From assembly GCA_963734725.1 (NCBI GenBank), contig CAVTIX010000019.1, positions 124,001-188,000 on the forward strand: a DNA stretch of 64,000 bases. The letters are read 5' to 3'. Source of the DNA: DASXKD01 sp963734725 (lineage in GTDB: Bacteria > Actinomycetota > Actinomycetes > Streptosporangiales > Streptosporangiaceae). The translations under genes were made by a program, and so were the position numbers. The notes below the pieces were generated by a model. It was not told where the DNA came from. It ran no database searches and saw nothing but the letters and a program-made list of their open reading frames with translations. Below, piece after piece: positions 26,896-35,943 of the stretch. The first letter of the stretch is position 1. Each line of letters begins with the position of its first letter.

Positions 26896-28555
26896 GGCGC
26901 ACCCGCCAGCCCAAGCGCCCGGCGCAGCGCAGCCGCGATCTCCGCCTCGCCCGGATCGCGCAGCGCCGCGGCGGCGTGCGCGTCCGGCCGGATCACCCAC
27001 ACCTCGCCGGGCCCGGCCAGCCCCGCCCGGGCCAGGCCTGCCCCGGAATCCGGCAGGCTGGCGGCATCCAGTACCCGGACCGGCGCCGCCCGGCCAGGCC
27101 CGCCCCGGAATCCGGCAGGCTGGCGGCATCCAGCACCTGGACCGCGCCGACCGCCGCCGCGGCCCGGCGAGCCGCGGCCACGTCCGCTCCGGAGGCGCAC
27201 AGCAGCAGGAAACCCTCCCGGGCGAGGGTACGCAGGGTCTGCGCGCCAGCTCGTTCTGCAGCGGAAATAGCGACGTCGGGGACGAGGATGCCCGGCCCTG
27301 GCGGTGGCACGGCGCCGCGGGGCGGGCGCCCGCTGAACGGCCTGCCCGGGTCTGGTGTGGTCAGCGGCGAGGCGGCATACCAGAACGGCTCGGCCAGGCG
27401 CCCCGAGTCCACCGCGGCCCAGGCCGCGGGGTCGGCGGCGGCGCGGTCCAGGGTGGCCAGCCGGTGCCGTCGCTCCGCGTCCGTGCCGGGCACCAGGAAG
27501 CGCATCGTGGCCGAGGTGACCTCCAGGTTCTCGCAGGCGGCGGCGTGCCGTTCGGCATGGTAGCTGTCCAGCAGCGCGTCCGGCGCCCAGCCCCGCAGCA
27601 CGAACGCGATCTTCCAGGCCGCGTTCTCCGCATCCTGCACCCCGGAGTTCAGGCCCCGCGCGCCGAACGGGGAAAGCTGGTGCGCCAGGTCGCCGGCCAG
27701 CAGCACCCGCCCGGCGCGCATCCGGTCGGCCACCCGCGAGCTGAACTTATACACCGAGGACCAGACCACCTGGTACGACCGGTCGCCGATGATCTGCCGG
27801 ATCCTGGTGTTCGGCGCATCGGCGGTCTCGTCGAAGCTGGCGGGCACCTGCCAGTCCACCCGGTAGGTGGAGTCCGGGCACGGGTGGATGAGCACCTGCC
27901 GGCCGGGGTTCCACGGCGGGTCGAAGTAGAACCGCCGCTCCCGGGCCCAGCCGGGCAGGTCGGTGCGGATGTCGCAGATCAGGAACAGGTCGCCGAAACT
28001 CTGCCCGTCGAAGCGCACGCCGAGCATCCCGCGGACATCCTCGCCGTGCGCGCCGGCGCAGGCGAGCGCGTAGTCCGCCCGCAGCACGGCCGGGCCGGCG
28101 GCGGTCGCGCAGGTCACGGTGACCCCGGCGGCATCCTGGTCCAGCCCGGTGACCCGGTGCCCCCAGCGCACGCTGATCAGCGGCTGGGCGGCGATGCGCT
28201 CGTCGAGGATCTGTTCGGTCCGGGACTGGGAGATGTTGACGAACGGCGGGAACCGCGACTGTTCGTCCCCGGCGAAGGTGAGGCTGAACAATTCGGCATC
28301 CCGGTAGAACGTGCGTGCCGTGGTCCAGGTGACGCCCTCGTCGGCGATACGCCGCCCGGCGCCGACCGCGTCCCAGGCCTCCAGCACGTCCCGCTGCTGC
28401 ACGATCGACTTGGAACCGGCCGCGTCCCGCCGCCCGCGTTGGTCGAGCAGCATCACCGGCAGGCCCCAGCGGGCCAGCATCAGCGCCGCGGTCTGCCCGA
28501 CCGGCCCGTTGCCCAGGACCGCCACCAGCGGCCCAGGGCGTGCCTCGGAGGTCAT
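26892..28555 (-). CDS. FAD-dependent aromatic monooxygenase (PheA/TfdB-like; frame disturbed at the 3' end)
   Basis: A flavoprotein hydroxylase. FAD motifs are AVLGNGPVGQTAALMLARWG near residue 11, the DG-type segment with ADYALACAGAHG, and RVLLAGDLAHQLSPFGARGLNSGVQDAENAAWKIA. The family hydroxylates phenolic rings with NAD(P)H and oxygen, for example 3-hydroxyphenylpropionate. With fumarylacetoacetase downstream it probably feeds a homogentisate- or gentisate-like ring-cleavage route. Start ATG 28555. A 61-base tandem duplication (27031-27152) shifts the frame in the thioredoxin-like C-terminal part; the correct frame then reads to a stop at 26892, overlapping the next ATG. Confidence 0.8.
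27031..27152 (-). repeat. Divergent 61-base tandem duplication in the monooxygenase gene
   Basis: Two copies share the core GGAATCCGGCAGGCTGGCGG and flanks, with about four substitutions and one indel between them. The unit is not a multiple of three. Both copies encode VLDAASLPDSGAGLA, but in different frames, so the duplication breaks the C-terminus. The divergence suggests it is not a simple assembly stutter. Confidence 0.8.
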
Positions 28556-28624
28556 CCAGCCTGCTGCGCGTCCGACAGCGAAGGGGGAACGGGGAGACGG
28601 CATAGACCTCCGGGGCACGCCCTA

Positions 28625-29587
28625 TCAGCCCTGCAACTCGGCCCAGACCTCGCGGTCGCGCTGGGCGGTCCAGATCCGCGGCCGCTCGATCCCGGACAGC
28701 TCGTCCCACAGCCGGGAGGTGTTGAACGGCATGCAGTGCTCGAAGATCGGCCAGCGCCCGTACCGCTCCGCCAGCGCGGCGTGGGCGGCGCCGAACGCCT
28801 CCTTCAGCGTGCCGCCGCGGCGGTGCACCGCGCCGACCTCGGCCAGCATCGTGTCGAGGAATTGCCGGGTCTGGCCGACGGCCGCCGCGCAGGCACCCGC
28901 GCCGCGCGCCACCGCGCCGCGCCCGCCAACGAGGGTCTCCGTGCCCAGCGCCGCGACCCGGTCCAGCGTGCCGGCCGCCCACTCGCGGTGGAACGCGTCC
29001 CCCGTGTACAGCGCGGCCTGCGCCTCCACCAGGTCGCCGGCGAACAGGATCCGCCGCCCCGGCAGCCACGCCACGATGTCGCCCTCGGTGTGCCCGCGCC
29101 CGCAGTACTGCAGCACCAGGTCGCCGCGCCCGCCGCCCAGGTCGATGGTGAACCGGTCGGTGAACGTCGCGGTCGGCCAGGTCAGCCCGGGAATCGAGGC
29201 AGGCTCTTTGAACAGCCTTGGCATCCGGGCGTACTCCGACTCCCAGTCCTGCTGCCCGCGCTCGCCGATCAGTCCCCTGGTGTTTTCATGCGCAACGATG
29301 ATCTCAGCGCCGAACGCGCTCGCACCGAGCACCCGGACCGCGTGGTAATGGGAAAGCACCAGGTAGCGAACCGGCTTATCGGTGTGCTGGCGCAACCGGG
29401 CCAGCCACTCGCGGGCGGCGGCCGGGGTGGCCATGGCCTCGAAGCAGACCAGGAAATCCTCGCCCTCGATAGCGCCGACGTTCGGGTCGCCCTCGGCGGT
29501 CAGCGCGTAGACCCCGTCGGCGAGGAACTCCAGGGTCTGTTCCTTCGCGGCCAGGTCCGCCGAGGAGGCGAACGCTTTGGGAGCCAT
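28625..29587 (-). CDS. MBL-fold metallo-hydrolase with an altered metal motif
   Basis: A 320-residue metallo-beta-lactamase fold protein: FLVCFEAMATP, LSHYHAVRVLGASAF, later YCGRGHTEGDIVAWL and LFAGDLVEAQ. The usual HxHxDH is replaced by HYHAVR, so the second metal's Asp and His are missing, while the distal His and Asp remain. It may bind one metal or have another activity. It is probably the first gene of a leftward operon with the monooxygenase (69 bases on) and fumarylacetoacetase. Start ATG 29587, preceded by a GGTGGGG stretch. Confidence 0.8.
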   Translation of the reverse strand: MAPKAFASSADLAAKEQTLEFLADGVYALTAEGDPNVGAIEGEDFLVCFEAMATPAAAREWLARLRQHTDKPVRYLVLSHYHAVRVLGASAFGAEIIVAHENTRGLIGERGQQDWESEYARMPRLFKEPASIPGLTWPTATFTDRFTIDLGGGRGDLVLQYCGRGHTEGDIVAWLPGRRILFAGDLVEAQAALYTGDAFHREWAAGTLDRVAALGTETLVGGRGAVARGAGACAAAVGQTRQFLDTMLAEVGAVHRRGGTLKEAFGAAHAALAERYGRWPIFEHCMPFNTSRLWDELSGIERPRIWTAQRDREVWAELQG

Positions 29588-29618
29588 GGCCCCACCTCGA
29601 CTCGATCGACTCTGTGTT

Positions 29619-29665
29619 GGCCCGGGGGAGCGACTCCCCTGGAACCCCGGTGGCCTGCGGCCCCG
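29619..29665. repeat. GC-rich palindromic repeat (copy related to 42046-42098)
   Basis: GGGGAG-CGA-CTCCCC lies in a GGCCCGGGGG...ACCCCGG context that resembles the sequence after the ABC permease gene at 42046. It sits in the 211-base divergent gap between the metallo-hydrolase and the thioredoxin-like gene; no gene is seen in that gap. Confidence 0.45.
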
Positions 29666-29798
29666 TTCCTCCGTCACGGGGCCTTGGCCTCTCCGGTAAC
29701 CCGATCGTAGGCGGGCCCGGCCCGGGCGGGCCGGCCCCGGTTCTGCCGGTGGCCGGCGTCGCGGCCAAGCACGGTGGTGGATACGGCAGGATGGAGTC

Positions 29799-30773
29799 AT
29801 GCAGCAGCGGAACTTTTCGCTCTACGGGGCGGTCGACCTTGGCGCGCGCCAGGCAGCCGCGCAGCGCCAGCAGGCCTCGCCCGCCGGCGGCCAGGACGCC
29901 CCGCTCGGCGAGTACGTGTTCGACGTGACAGAGGCGACGTTCGAGGCGGACGTGCTGGAGCGCTCCCGCACCGTCCCCGTGGTGATGGACCTGTGGGCCG
30001 AATGGTGCGGCCCCTGTAAGCAGCTGAGCCCGGTGCTCGAGCGGCTGGCCGCCGAGGCGGCGGGCGCCTGGGTGCTCGGCAAGGTGGATGTGGACGCCAA
30101 CCCCCAGCTCAGCGCGGCGCTACAGGTGCAGAGCATCCCGATGGTGGTCGCCGTGATCGGCGGCCAGCTCGTGCCCGGGTTCCTCGGCGCCCTGCCCGAG
30201 GCCCAGGTCAAGCAGTGGCTCAGCCAAGTGCTCCAGGTCGCCAAGCAGATCGGCCTGCCCGGGGCCGGCGCCGAGCCCGGGGCGGGCGGCCAGCCCGCGG
30301 AGGGCCCGGGAAGCGGCGAGGCCGCCGAGCCCGGCGGGCTGCCCGGCGAGGACGGGTTCCGTGAGCCGGAGCTGACCGAGGCGCAACAGGCCATGGAACG
30401 CGGTGACCTGGCCGCCGCCGCTGGCGCCTTCGAGCGGTTGCTGGCGAAAGACCCTGGTAACCCGGTGGCCACCGTGGGCCTGGCCCAGGTGAACCTGTTC
30501 CGGCGGGTGAACTCCTACGACCAGGCCAAGGCGCGCCGGGACGCGGCGGCCAGCCCCGCCGACGTGGACGCCCAGATCCGCGTTGCCGACATCGAGATGT
30601 CCCTGGGCAAGGGCGAAGAGGCGTTCGACCGGCTGCTCGGCGTCATCCGGCGCACGTCGGGCGAGGACCGGGACAAGGTCCGGTTGCACCTGGTCAGCCT
30701 GTTCGAGATGTTCCCGCCCCGGGACCCACGGGTCACGAAGGCCCGCAGCACCCTGTCCAGCCTGCTGTTTTAG
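29799..30773 (+). CDS. Thioredoxin-TPR co-chaperone (YbbN/CnoX-like)
   Basis: The 324-residue protein has an N-terminal thioredoxin domain with the active site WCGPC (near residue 68) and a C-terminal alpha-helical tetratricopeptide region (LTEAQQAMERGDLAAAAGAFERLLAKDP). The order matches YbbN/CnoX, a chaperedoxin that protects and hands proteins to chaperones. Actinobacterial members often keep the CGPC motif, as here, and may be redox active. A Gly/Pro/Glu-rich linker of about 40 residues separates the domains. It is convergent with the MarR gene, the ends overlapping by 4 bases. Confidence 0.88.
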   Translation: MQQRNFSLYGAVDLGARQAAAQRQQASPAGGQDAPLGEYVFDVTEATFEADVLERSRTVPVVMDLWAEWCGPCKQLSPVLERLAAEAAGAWVLGKVDVDANPQLSAALQVQSIPMVVAVIGGQLVPGFLGALPEAQVKQWLSQVLQVAKQIGLPGAGAEPGAGGQPAEGPGSGEAAEPGGLPGEDGFREPELTEAQQAMERGDLAAAAGAFERLLAKDPGNPVATVGLAQVNLFRRVNSYDQAKARRDAAASPADVDAQIRVADIEMSLGKGEEAFDRLLGVIRRTSGEDRDKVRLHLVSLFEMFPPRDPRVTKARSTLSSLLF

Positions 30774-31270
30774 CTGGGGCGGGTGCCGCTCCTCGGGTCG
30801 CGGGGGTCGGTGTCGGCGAGCTGTTCCAGCGCGGGGAGCGCGTCGGCCAGCGCGGCCCGCTGCTCGGCGGTGAGCGTCTGCAGCCGGTCGGCCAGCAAGA
30901 TCGTGCTCTGCTCCCGGATCAGTTCCAGCGCCGCGTGGCCGGCCGGCGCGATTGTCAGCGTGCTGGCCCGCGCGTCGCCGGGGACCGGGCACCGTTCCAC
31001 GTAGCCGCGCTCTTCCAGCACCGTCACCAGCCTGGTGAGGGTGGACGGGGCGATCCCCTCGGCCGCGGCCAGGTCGCCAAGCCGCAGCGGGCCGATCCGG
31101 TCCACCGTGGCCAGCGCCGACAGCTGGGTCGGCGTGAGGCCGGCCAGCTCGTGACGGCGCAGCCAGCGGGAGAGCCGGGCGATGGCCACCCGCAGCCGGG
31201 GCGCGTCGATCACCGGCCCGGCGGGCGGCGTGCTGAACTGGCGACCTTCGGTCGCACTACCCTGAGGCAT
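30770..31270 (-). CDS. MarR-family transcriptional regulator
   Basis: A 166-residue winged helix protein: LTPTQLSALATVDRIGPLRLGDLAAAEGIAPSTLTRLVTVLEERGYVER is the MarR helix-turn-helix and wing, followed by dimerisation helices. ATG 31270 is the start of the conserved sequence. It is divergent from the malic enzyme gene and may control it; an inverted repeat covers its start codon. Ligand unknown. Confidence 0.85.
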   Translation of the reverse strand: MPQGSATEGRQFSTPPAGPVIDAPRLRVAIARLSRWLRRHELAGLTPTQLSALATVDRIGPLRLGDLAAAEGIAPSTLTRLVTVLEERGYVERCPVPGDARASTLTIAPAGHAALELIREQSTILLADRLQTLTAEQRAALADALPALEQLADTDPRDPRSGTRPS

Positions 31271-31282
31271 TCTTGAAGGGTA
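31258..31282. promoter_or_regulatory. Possible MarR operator
   Basis: TACCCT and AGGGTA are arranged symmetrically around base 31270, the MarR start codon. The arms are only 6 bases, so this is suggestive only. Confidence 0.3.
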
Positions 31283-31407
31283 CGTCGCGGCCGGAGGCCT
31301 TGCGCGCGCGACGCGGAACCATCGCGTCGCGCCTGCTCCGATGGCACGATGTGATCGTCGGGCAGTGCCGGCCGGGCGGCCCGGGCCGGGTGAAGGCGGA
31401 GGAGCCA

Positions 31408-32149
31408 GTGTCGGTAGCCCCGAGCGTGTCATATTCGATCACCGTGCGCCTGGAGGTGCCCTCCCGCGGCCGGGCGGTCAGCGACCTGACCCACGCGGTC
31501 GAGCAGGCCGGCGGCGCGGTCACCGCGCTGGACGTGACCCCCTACCGCTACGAACGGCTCCGGGTGGATGTCACCTGCGCTGCGCGGGACACCGATCACG
31601 CCGAGGAAATCGTCCAGTCGATGCGGACGATCCCCGGCGTCGTGGTGAACAAGGTCAGCGACCGGACGTTCCTGCTGCACCTCGGCGGCAAGATCGAGAC
31701 GAACGTGAAGGTGCCGTTGCGCAACCGGGACGACCTGTCGATGGCGTACACGCCGGGCGTGGCCCGGGTGTCGCTGGCCATCGCGGCCAACCCCGACGAC
31801 GTGCGGCGGCTGACCGTCAAGCGCAACAGCGTCGCCGTGGTGACCGACGGCTCTGCGGTGCTCGGCCTCGGCAACGTGGGCCCGTACGCGGCCATGCCGG
31901 TGATGGAGGGGAAAGCCGCCCTGTTCAAGCGGTTCGCCGACATCGACGCCTGGCCCGTCTGCCTGGACACCCAGGACACCGACGAGATCGTCCGGACGGT
32001 GCAGATCATCGCGCCCGCGTTCGGCGGCATCAACCTGGAGGACATCGGCGCGCCCCGGTGCTTCGAGGTGGAACGGCGGCTCCGGGAACTGCTCGACATC
32101 CCGGTCTTCCACGACGACCAGCACGGCACCGCGATCGTCGTGCTCGCCC
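31408..32149 (+). pseudogene. NAD(P)-dependent malic enzyme, truncated by a transposon remnant
   Basis: The N-terminal ACT-like domain (SITVRLEVPSRGRAVSDLTHAV) leads into the malic enzyme catalytic domain: NKVSDRTFLLHLGGKI, AYTPGVARVS, LGLGNVGPYAAMPVMEGKA, AFGGINLEDIGAP and the metal-binding HDDQHGTAIVVLA. Exactly after VVLA, at base 32149, the sequence switches to antisense ISKra4-type transposase. The NAD-binding domain is not found anywhere downstream, so the enzyme cannot be complete. The start is GTG 31408, with GGAGG about 5 bases upstream. Loss may be real or the junction may be an assembly join. Confidence 0.85.
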
Positions 32150-33004
32150 AGTTCTTGCCGCTGCCGGGGTCCGGGCGCATGACCTGCTCCGGGGTGCGGG
32201 CCGGGCCGTCCGGGACGGCGACGTCGAAGACGGCCCCGGTCTCGGCCATCCGCTTGCAGCCTTTCTTCTCCCCGGTCCCGGCCCGCTTCTCGAAGGTCCG
32301 CACCCGCTGCTCCGGGGCCCTGGTCCGGCGGCGGCGCGCGTCGGGGAGCATCGCCACGCCCTTACCGTCCGCCGAGAGCGCCAGCGGCGGCAGGCCCGGC
32401 CCCGGCCCCCCGGCCGCCGGGACGGCGGCGGCCTGGTCCCGGTCCTGGCAGAACCGCTCCGCGTCCGCGGCCGCGGCCACGACGATCTGCTCCAGCTGCC
32501 GCTTGCCGACGCTGACCCCGGTCGCGGCCAGCACGAACTCGTGCCCCTGCTCATACGACACCGACCGGCAGAACATCTCCGCCAGCCGCTGCAAGCCCCA
32601 GGAATACCCGCAGCGGCGGCAGGTTCAGCACCGCATCGCGCGGGAACAGCGACAGCACGCCCCCTGACCCCGGACCGGTAGCCGATCCGCCGCACCCGCA
32701 CCTCACCCAGCAGCGTCACGACCGGCCGGCCATGACCGGGCTCAGCCCGAGCCCGCGTCCACCCCGTCCCGACCGGTCACCCCCGGCAGCCGGACCTCAC
32801 GCTCAGCCTGGGTGTCCAGGGCCAGCTGGACCAGACCGCGCAGCAGCTCCCGGCCCCGCCCGGTGACCAGCACCTCCATCGCATCCAGCGTCACCGACCG
32901 GGACGCCTCCACCGCCAGCCCGCCAGCCCCGCCGCCAGCGGCCCCAGCCCCGCCAGCACCGCCTCCGCGCTCGCAGCCAGATCATCCAGCCCGTACTGTT
33001 CCAC
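32150..33004 (-). mobile_element. ISKra4-type transposase remnant (5' part, several frameshifts)
   Basis: Read leftward from GTG 33004: VEQYGLDDLAASAEAVLAGL, then RSVTLDAMEVLVTGRGRELLRGL, RVRRIGYRSGV, LALSADGKGVAML and EKRAGTGEKKGCKRMAETGAVFDV. These are pieces of ISKra4-family transposases. At least three frame changes are needed (near 32925, 32750 and 32655), and the C-terminal catalytic part is missing beyond 32150. It is therefore a dead remnant. Imperfect complementary sequences around 33010-33064 (CTTCC...GGTCC / GGACC...GGAAG) may be the outer end. Confidence 0.75.
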
Positions 33005-34982
33005 CTGAGGCTTCCCTTCCGCTGGTCCCGGATTCGCATCTCAGGACCATACGGAACGGAAGCCTCACCCACACCCAGACACGCCAGCACCACGACAACG
33101 GGCAACTCACTCCAGAAGAGCCACACCCACGCGGCATCCACGCCGTATCGGAGCGGCCGCCACCAGGTGCGATGTCGTTGCCCCTTGTTAGGCTGCGCCC
33201 ATGCTTGATCACATCGGCCTGCAGGTCCAGGACGTGGAGAAGTCGCTCGGCTTCTACCTCCGCACCTTCGCCCCGATCGGGATGCACGAGGTGGTGCGCT
33301 ACCCGTACGGCGAGACCATCGTGGTCGGCCTGGGCGGCGCCGACGGCCAGCCGGTGTTCTGGCTGGGGCCGCCCACCGGCACCGAGACCAGGGAACTCCA
33401 CGTCGCCTTCAAGGCCCCCGACCGCGCGGCGGTGGACGCGGTGCACGAGGCCGCCGTGGCAGCCGGGGCGGAGGTGCTGCACGCCCCGCGCGAGTTCCCG
33501 GAGTACCACCCCGGCTACTACGGCGTGTTCCTGCGCGACCCGGACGGCCACAACGTCGAGGCCGTCCACCACGGATAACCTGGCGCGCCTGGTCCTGACC
33601 CGGGACGCGGTCCGCCTGGCCTTGACCCGCAGCGCGTTCCGGTTCGGCCGGCGCCGCGGCCCCGTCACCGGCTCCTGGTGCCGTTCGTCCTGGTGCCGCT
33701 CCTGCTGGTGCCGCTCGCTCCGGTGCCGCTCCCGCCGTACCTGCAGCGCCTGCAGCGACGGCGTAAGCAGCGGCTTGACCTGGGTCGGCTCCGGCAGGTG
33801 CGAGGGCTCGAGCTCGGAGCGCAGCCGGTCCACGTGGGCCAGGATCTCGCCGCGCAGCTGCCACCCATCGGGCCGTCCGGCCGGGTTGGTGGAGAGCAGG
33901 TCGGCGAGCTGATCCTGCTGCCGCTCGGCCTCCTCGAGGTGGTCTTCCAGCGCCTCGGTGATCGGCTCGGCCGCGAACGCGGAGAAGTCGGCGGAAACCT
34001 GATCGGTCTCGAGCAGCTGGCCGTAGGCTCGCACCGCCGCGGACAGCTCGGCCAGCATGGCGGCCAGCCGAGCCCGCGTCTCGGCCTCCTTGACCGGGGT
34101 GTGCTCGCTGTCGATCCGCGCGCTGTCGGCCACCGAACGGGCCAGCATCCGGATATCCGTCGCGGCCCGCTCCAGCGTGCTGACGCCGTCCCGCAGGCCG
34201 GCCGCCGGATCGCCGACCCTGAGCCTCCTGGGGTTCAGCCGGACGCTCTCCTCGGCCTGGGCCAGCGCGTCGTCCACCCGCTCGATCTCGCCGCGCAGCG
34301 CCCGGGTCCGGTCCAGCCACTCCGCCGCGCGCTTCGGGTCCGGCGCCTCGGCCAGGCCCTCGGCCATCTGGCCGAGCAGGTCGGCCATCTGGCGGCTCAG
34401 CTCGCCGACCGCCTCCTTGGCCGGCTGCACCCGTACCGGGGCGAACACCAGGCCGGCCGCCAGCCCCGCGGCCGCGCCGACCAGCGTCTCGGTGATCCGG
34501 GTGCTGGCCGCCGCCTGCGAGCCGACCGAGAAGATCAGCATGGCGCTGATCGGCACCTCGAGGATCTCCTCGCGCAGCCGCAGCACGATGCCGAGCGCGA
34601 GCGTGCCCGCGACGAGCAGGCCGAGCACCCACCAGCTGAACGGGACGTAGGCGGCGACCGCCACCGCGGCGAGCACGCCGACGGTGACCGCCGCGACCCG
34701 CCGGATGGCGGTGCCGATGGTATTGAACAAGGTGGCCTGCACCACCAGCAGCGCGGTCAGCGGGGCCAGCACGGAGCGCGGCGACCCGCCCGGCAGCTGC
34801 AGCGCGAGCAGGTACGCGAATACCGCCGTGACGGTGAGCCTGGCGATGTACACCGCCGTCGGCTGGGCCCGGCGGCGGACCAGGGTGAGCTGCTCGGCCT
34901 GGCGCCTGGCGACTGCCTTGGCCGCTACGCCGACGTTCTCGACAGGTATGGGACGGACGGGGAAACCTTTCATAAGCTGCAT
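32982..34982 (-). CDS. FUSC/aromatic acid exporter-type membrane protein (3' end doubtful)
   Basis: The N-terminal half has six or so membrane helices (YIARLTVTAVFAYLLALQLPGG, SVLAPLTALLVVQATL, VTVGVLAAVAVAAYVP, ISAMLIFSVGSQA) of the FUSC/ArAE exporter type. A long helical cytoplasmic region follows. The supported part ends near 33660 with a His/Arg/Glu-rich repeat (RHQQERHQDERHQ). The open frame then runs on for about 200 codons antisense to a good VOC gene. Hence the true stop is probably near 33580-33670 and was lost by a frameshift. Exported substrate unknown. Confidence 0.7.
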   Translation of the reverse strand: MQLMKGFPVRPIPVENVGVAAKAVARRQAEQLTLVRRRAQPTAVYIARLTVTAVFAYLLALQLPGGSPRSVLAPLTALLVVQATLFNTIGTAIRRVAAVTVGVLAAVAVAAYVPFSWWVLGLLVAGTLALGIVLRLREEILEVPISAMLIFSVGSQAAASTRITETLVGAAAGLAAGLVFAPVRVQPAKEAVGELSRQMADLLGQMAEGLAEAPDPKRAAEWLDRTRALRGEIERVDDALAQAEESVRLNPRRLRVGDPAAGLRDGVSTLERAATDIRMLARSVADSARIDSEHTPVKEAETRARLAAMLAELSAAVRAYGQLLETDQVSADFSAFAAEPITEALEDHLEEAERQQDQLADLLSTNPAGRPDGWQLRGEILAHVDRLRSELEPSHLPEPTQVKPLLTPSLQALQVRRERHRSERHQQERHQDERHQEPVTGPRRRPNRNALRVKARRTASRVRTRRARLSVVDGLDVVAVRVAQEHAVVAGVVLRELARGVQHLRPGCHGGLVHRVHRRAVGGLEGDVEFPGLGAGGRPQPEHRLAVGAAQADHDGLAVRVAHHLVHPDRGEGAEVEAERLLHVLDLQADVIKHGRSLTRGNDIAPGGGRSDTAWMPRGCGSSGVSCPLSWCWRVWVWVRLPFRMVLRCESGTSGREASGGTVRAG
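33201..33578 (+). CDS. VOC (glyoxalase/bleomycin resistance) family protein
   Basis: A compact 125-residue protein starting MLDHIGLQVQDVEKSLGFYLR and ending VFLRDPDGHNVEAVHH. It has the paired beta-alpha-beta-beta-beta modules of the vicinal oxygen chelate superfamily with likely metal ligands His4 and Glu near the end. Members include small dioxygenases, isomerases and resistance proteins; no specific function can be given. Codon usage is typical of the window, which favours it over the antisense frame of the FUSC gene. Confidence 0.8.
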   Translation: MLDHIGLQVQDVEKSLGFYLRTFAPIGMHEVVRYPYGETIVVGLGGADGQPVFWLGPPTGTETRELHVAFKAPDRAAVDAVHEAAVAAGAEVLHAPREFPEYHPGYYGVFLRDPDGHNVEAVHHG

Positions 34983-35142
34983 ATACCGGGGTCTAGTGGG
35001 CGGCGGGATCCAGAGATAGCTCTAGCCTAGAGCAAAACCCTTCACCAGGGACCAACGCGCGCTAGGCCGGGCTATTCCCCTCTGCAGGCCATCATAAAAA
35101 CCTCAATGCCGAACGGGCTGGGTTACCCGCCCCGGCGCCGCG

Positions 35143-35925
35143 CTACCCGCGGTCCATCAGCGCCGTCACCGCGGCCTGGTACAGCTCGATCAGGCCGGAC
35201 GCCACCTCGGGGGAGCCGAAGTGCGAGCTCCAGGTGAGTTCGGCCAGCGAGTCGCTGATCACGAAGGCCGACGCGAGCTGCAGCCCGCGGACCTCGGCCA
35301 CGGCGAACAGCGCGGCCGCCTCCATCTCCACGCAGAGCACGCCCTCGGCCTGGTAGTGCCGGACCTCGTCGAGGGTCTCCCGGTAGGGGGTGTCGATCGT
35401 CCAGGAGGTGCCGGTCCGGAACCGGTGGCCCGCCTGCCGCATGGCCGCGCCCAGGGCGGCGGTCATCCCGGCCGGGGCGGCGGCCAGCCGCCCCGGCGGC
35501 AGGTAGTGGTGCGAGACCCCTTCGTCCCTGACCGCGGCCTCGCACAGGACCAGGTCGCCGGGCTTCAGGTCGCGCTGCAGGCTGCCCGCGGTGCCGACGG
35601 ACACCACGGCCGAGGTGCCCAGGGCGGCCAGTTCCTCCAGCGCCGCGGTCGCCGCGGGCGCCCCGATCCCGAACCGGCCGAGCAGCCCCACCCGGCCGCC
35701 GGTGCTCGGCAGCGCCACCGGCAGCGCCCGCCGCGACCGCTCGACGCCCTCGGTCCGCAGCACGTGGTCGTAGAGCGAGCGCTGGTAGCAGAGCACCACG
35801 CCGTCCGGTGCGGGCGTGTCGTCCCGCGCGCCCACGCGCCGCAGGTAGGCGAGGAAGTCCGACGCGGTGAACAGCGCCTCCCCGGCGTGCTTGCCCGCGA
35901 AGTTCGGATAGCTGGACTCCGGCAC
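35143..35925 (-). CDS. Uridine/purine nucleoside phosphorylase family protein
   Basis: A 260-residue protein of the PNP/UDP superfamily: GRFGIGAPAATAALEEL, the phosphate/ribose segment VVSVGTAGSLQ, and VEMEAAALFAVAEVRG, where Met-Glu contacts the ribose. It would split a nucleoside with phosphate into base and ribose-1-phosphate, in nucleoside salvage. The distance to the MFS gene upstream on the same strand is only 18 bases, so the pair may form a nucleoside uptake-salvage unit. Base specificity cannot be read from the motifs. Confidence 0.85.
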   Translation of the reverse strand: MPESSYPNFAGKHAGEALFTASDFLAYLRRVGARDDTPAPDGVVLCYQRSLYDHVLRTEGVERSRRALPVALPSTGGRVGLLGRFGIGAPAATAALEELAALGTSAVVSVGTAGSLQRDLKPGDLVLCEAAVRDEGVSHHYLPPGRLAAAPAGMTAALGAAMRQAGHRFRTGTSWTIDTPYRETLDEVRHYQAEGVLCVEMEAAALFAVAEVRGLQLASAFVISDSLAELTWSSHFGSPEVASGLIELYQAAVTALMDRG

Positions 35926-35943
35926 GAGCGCAGATTCTACGCT

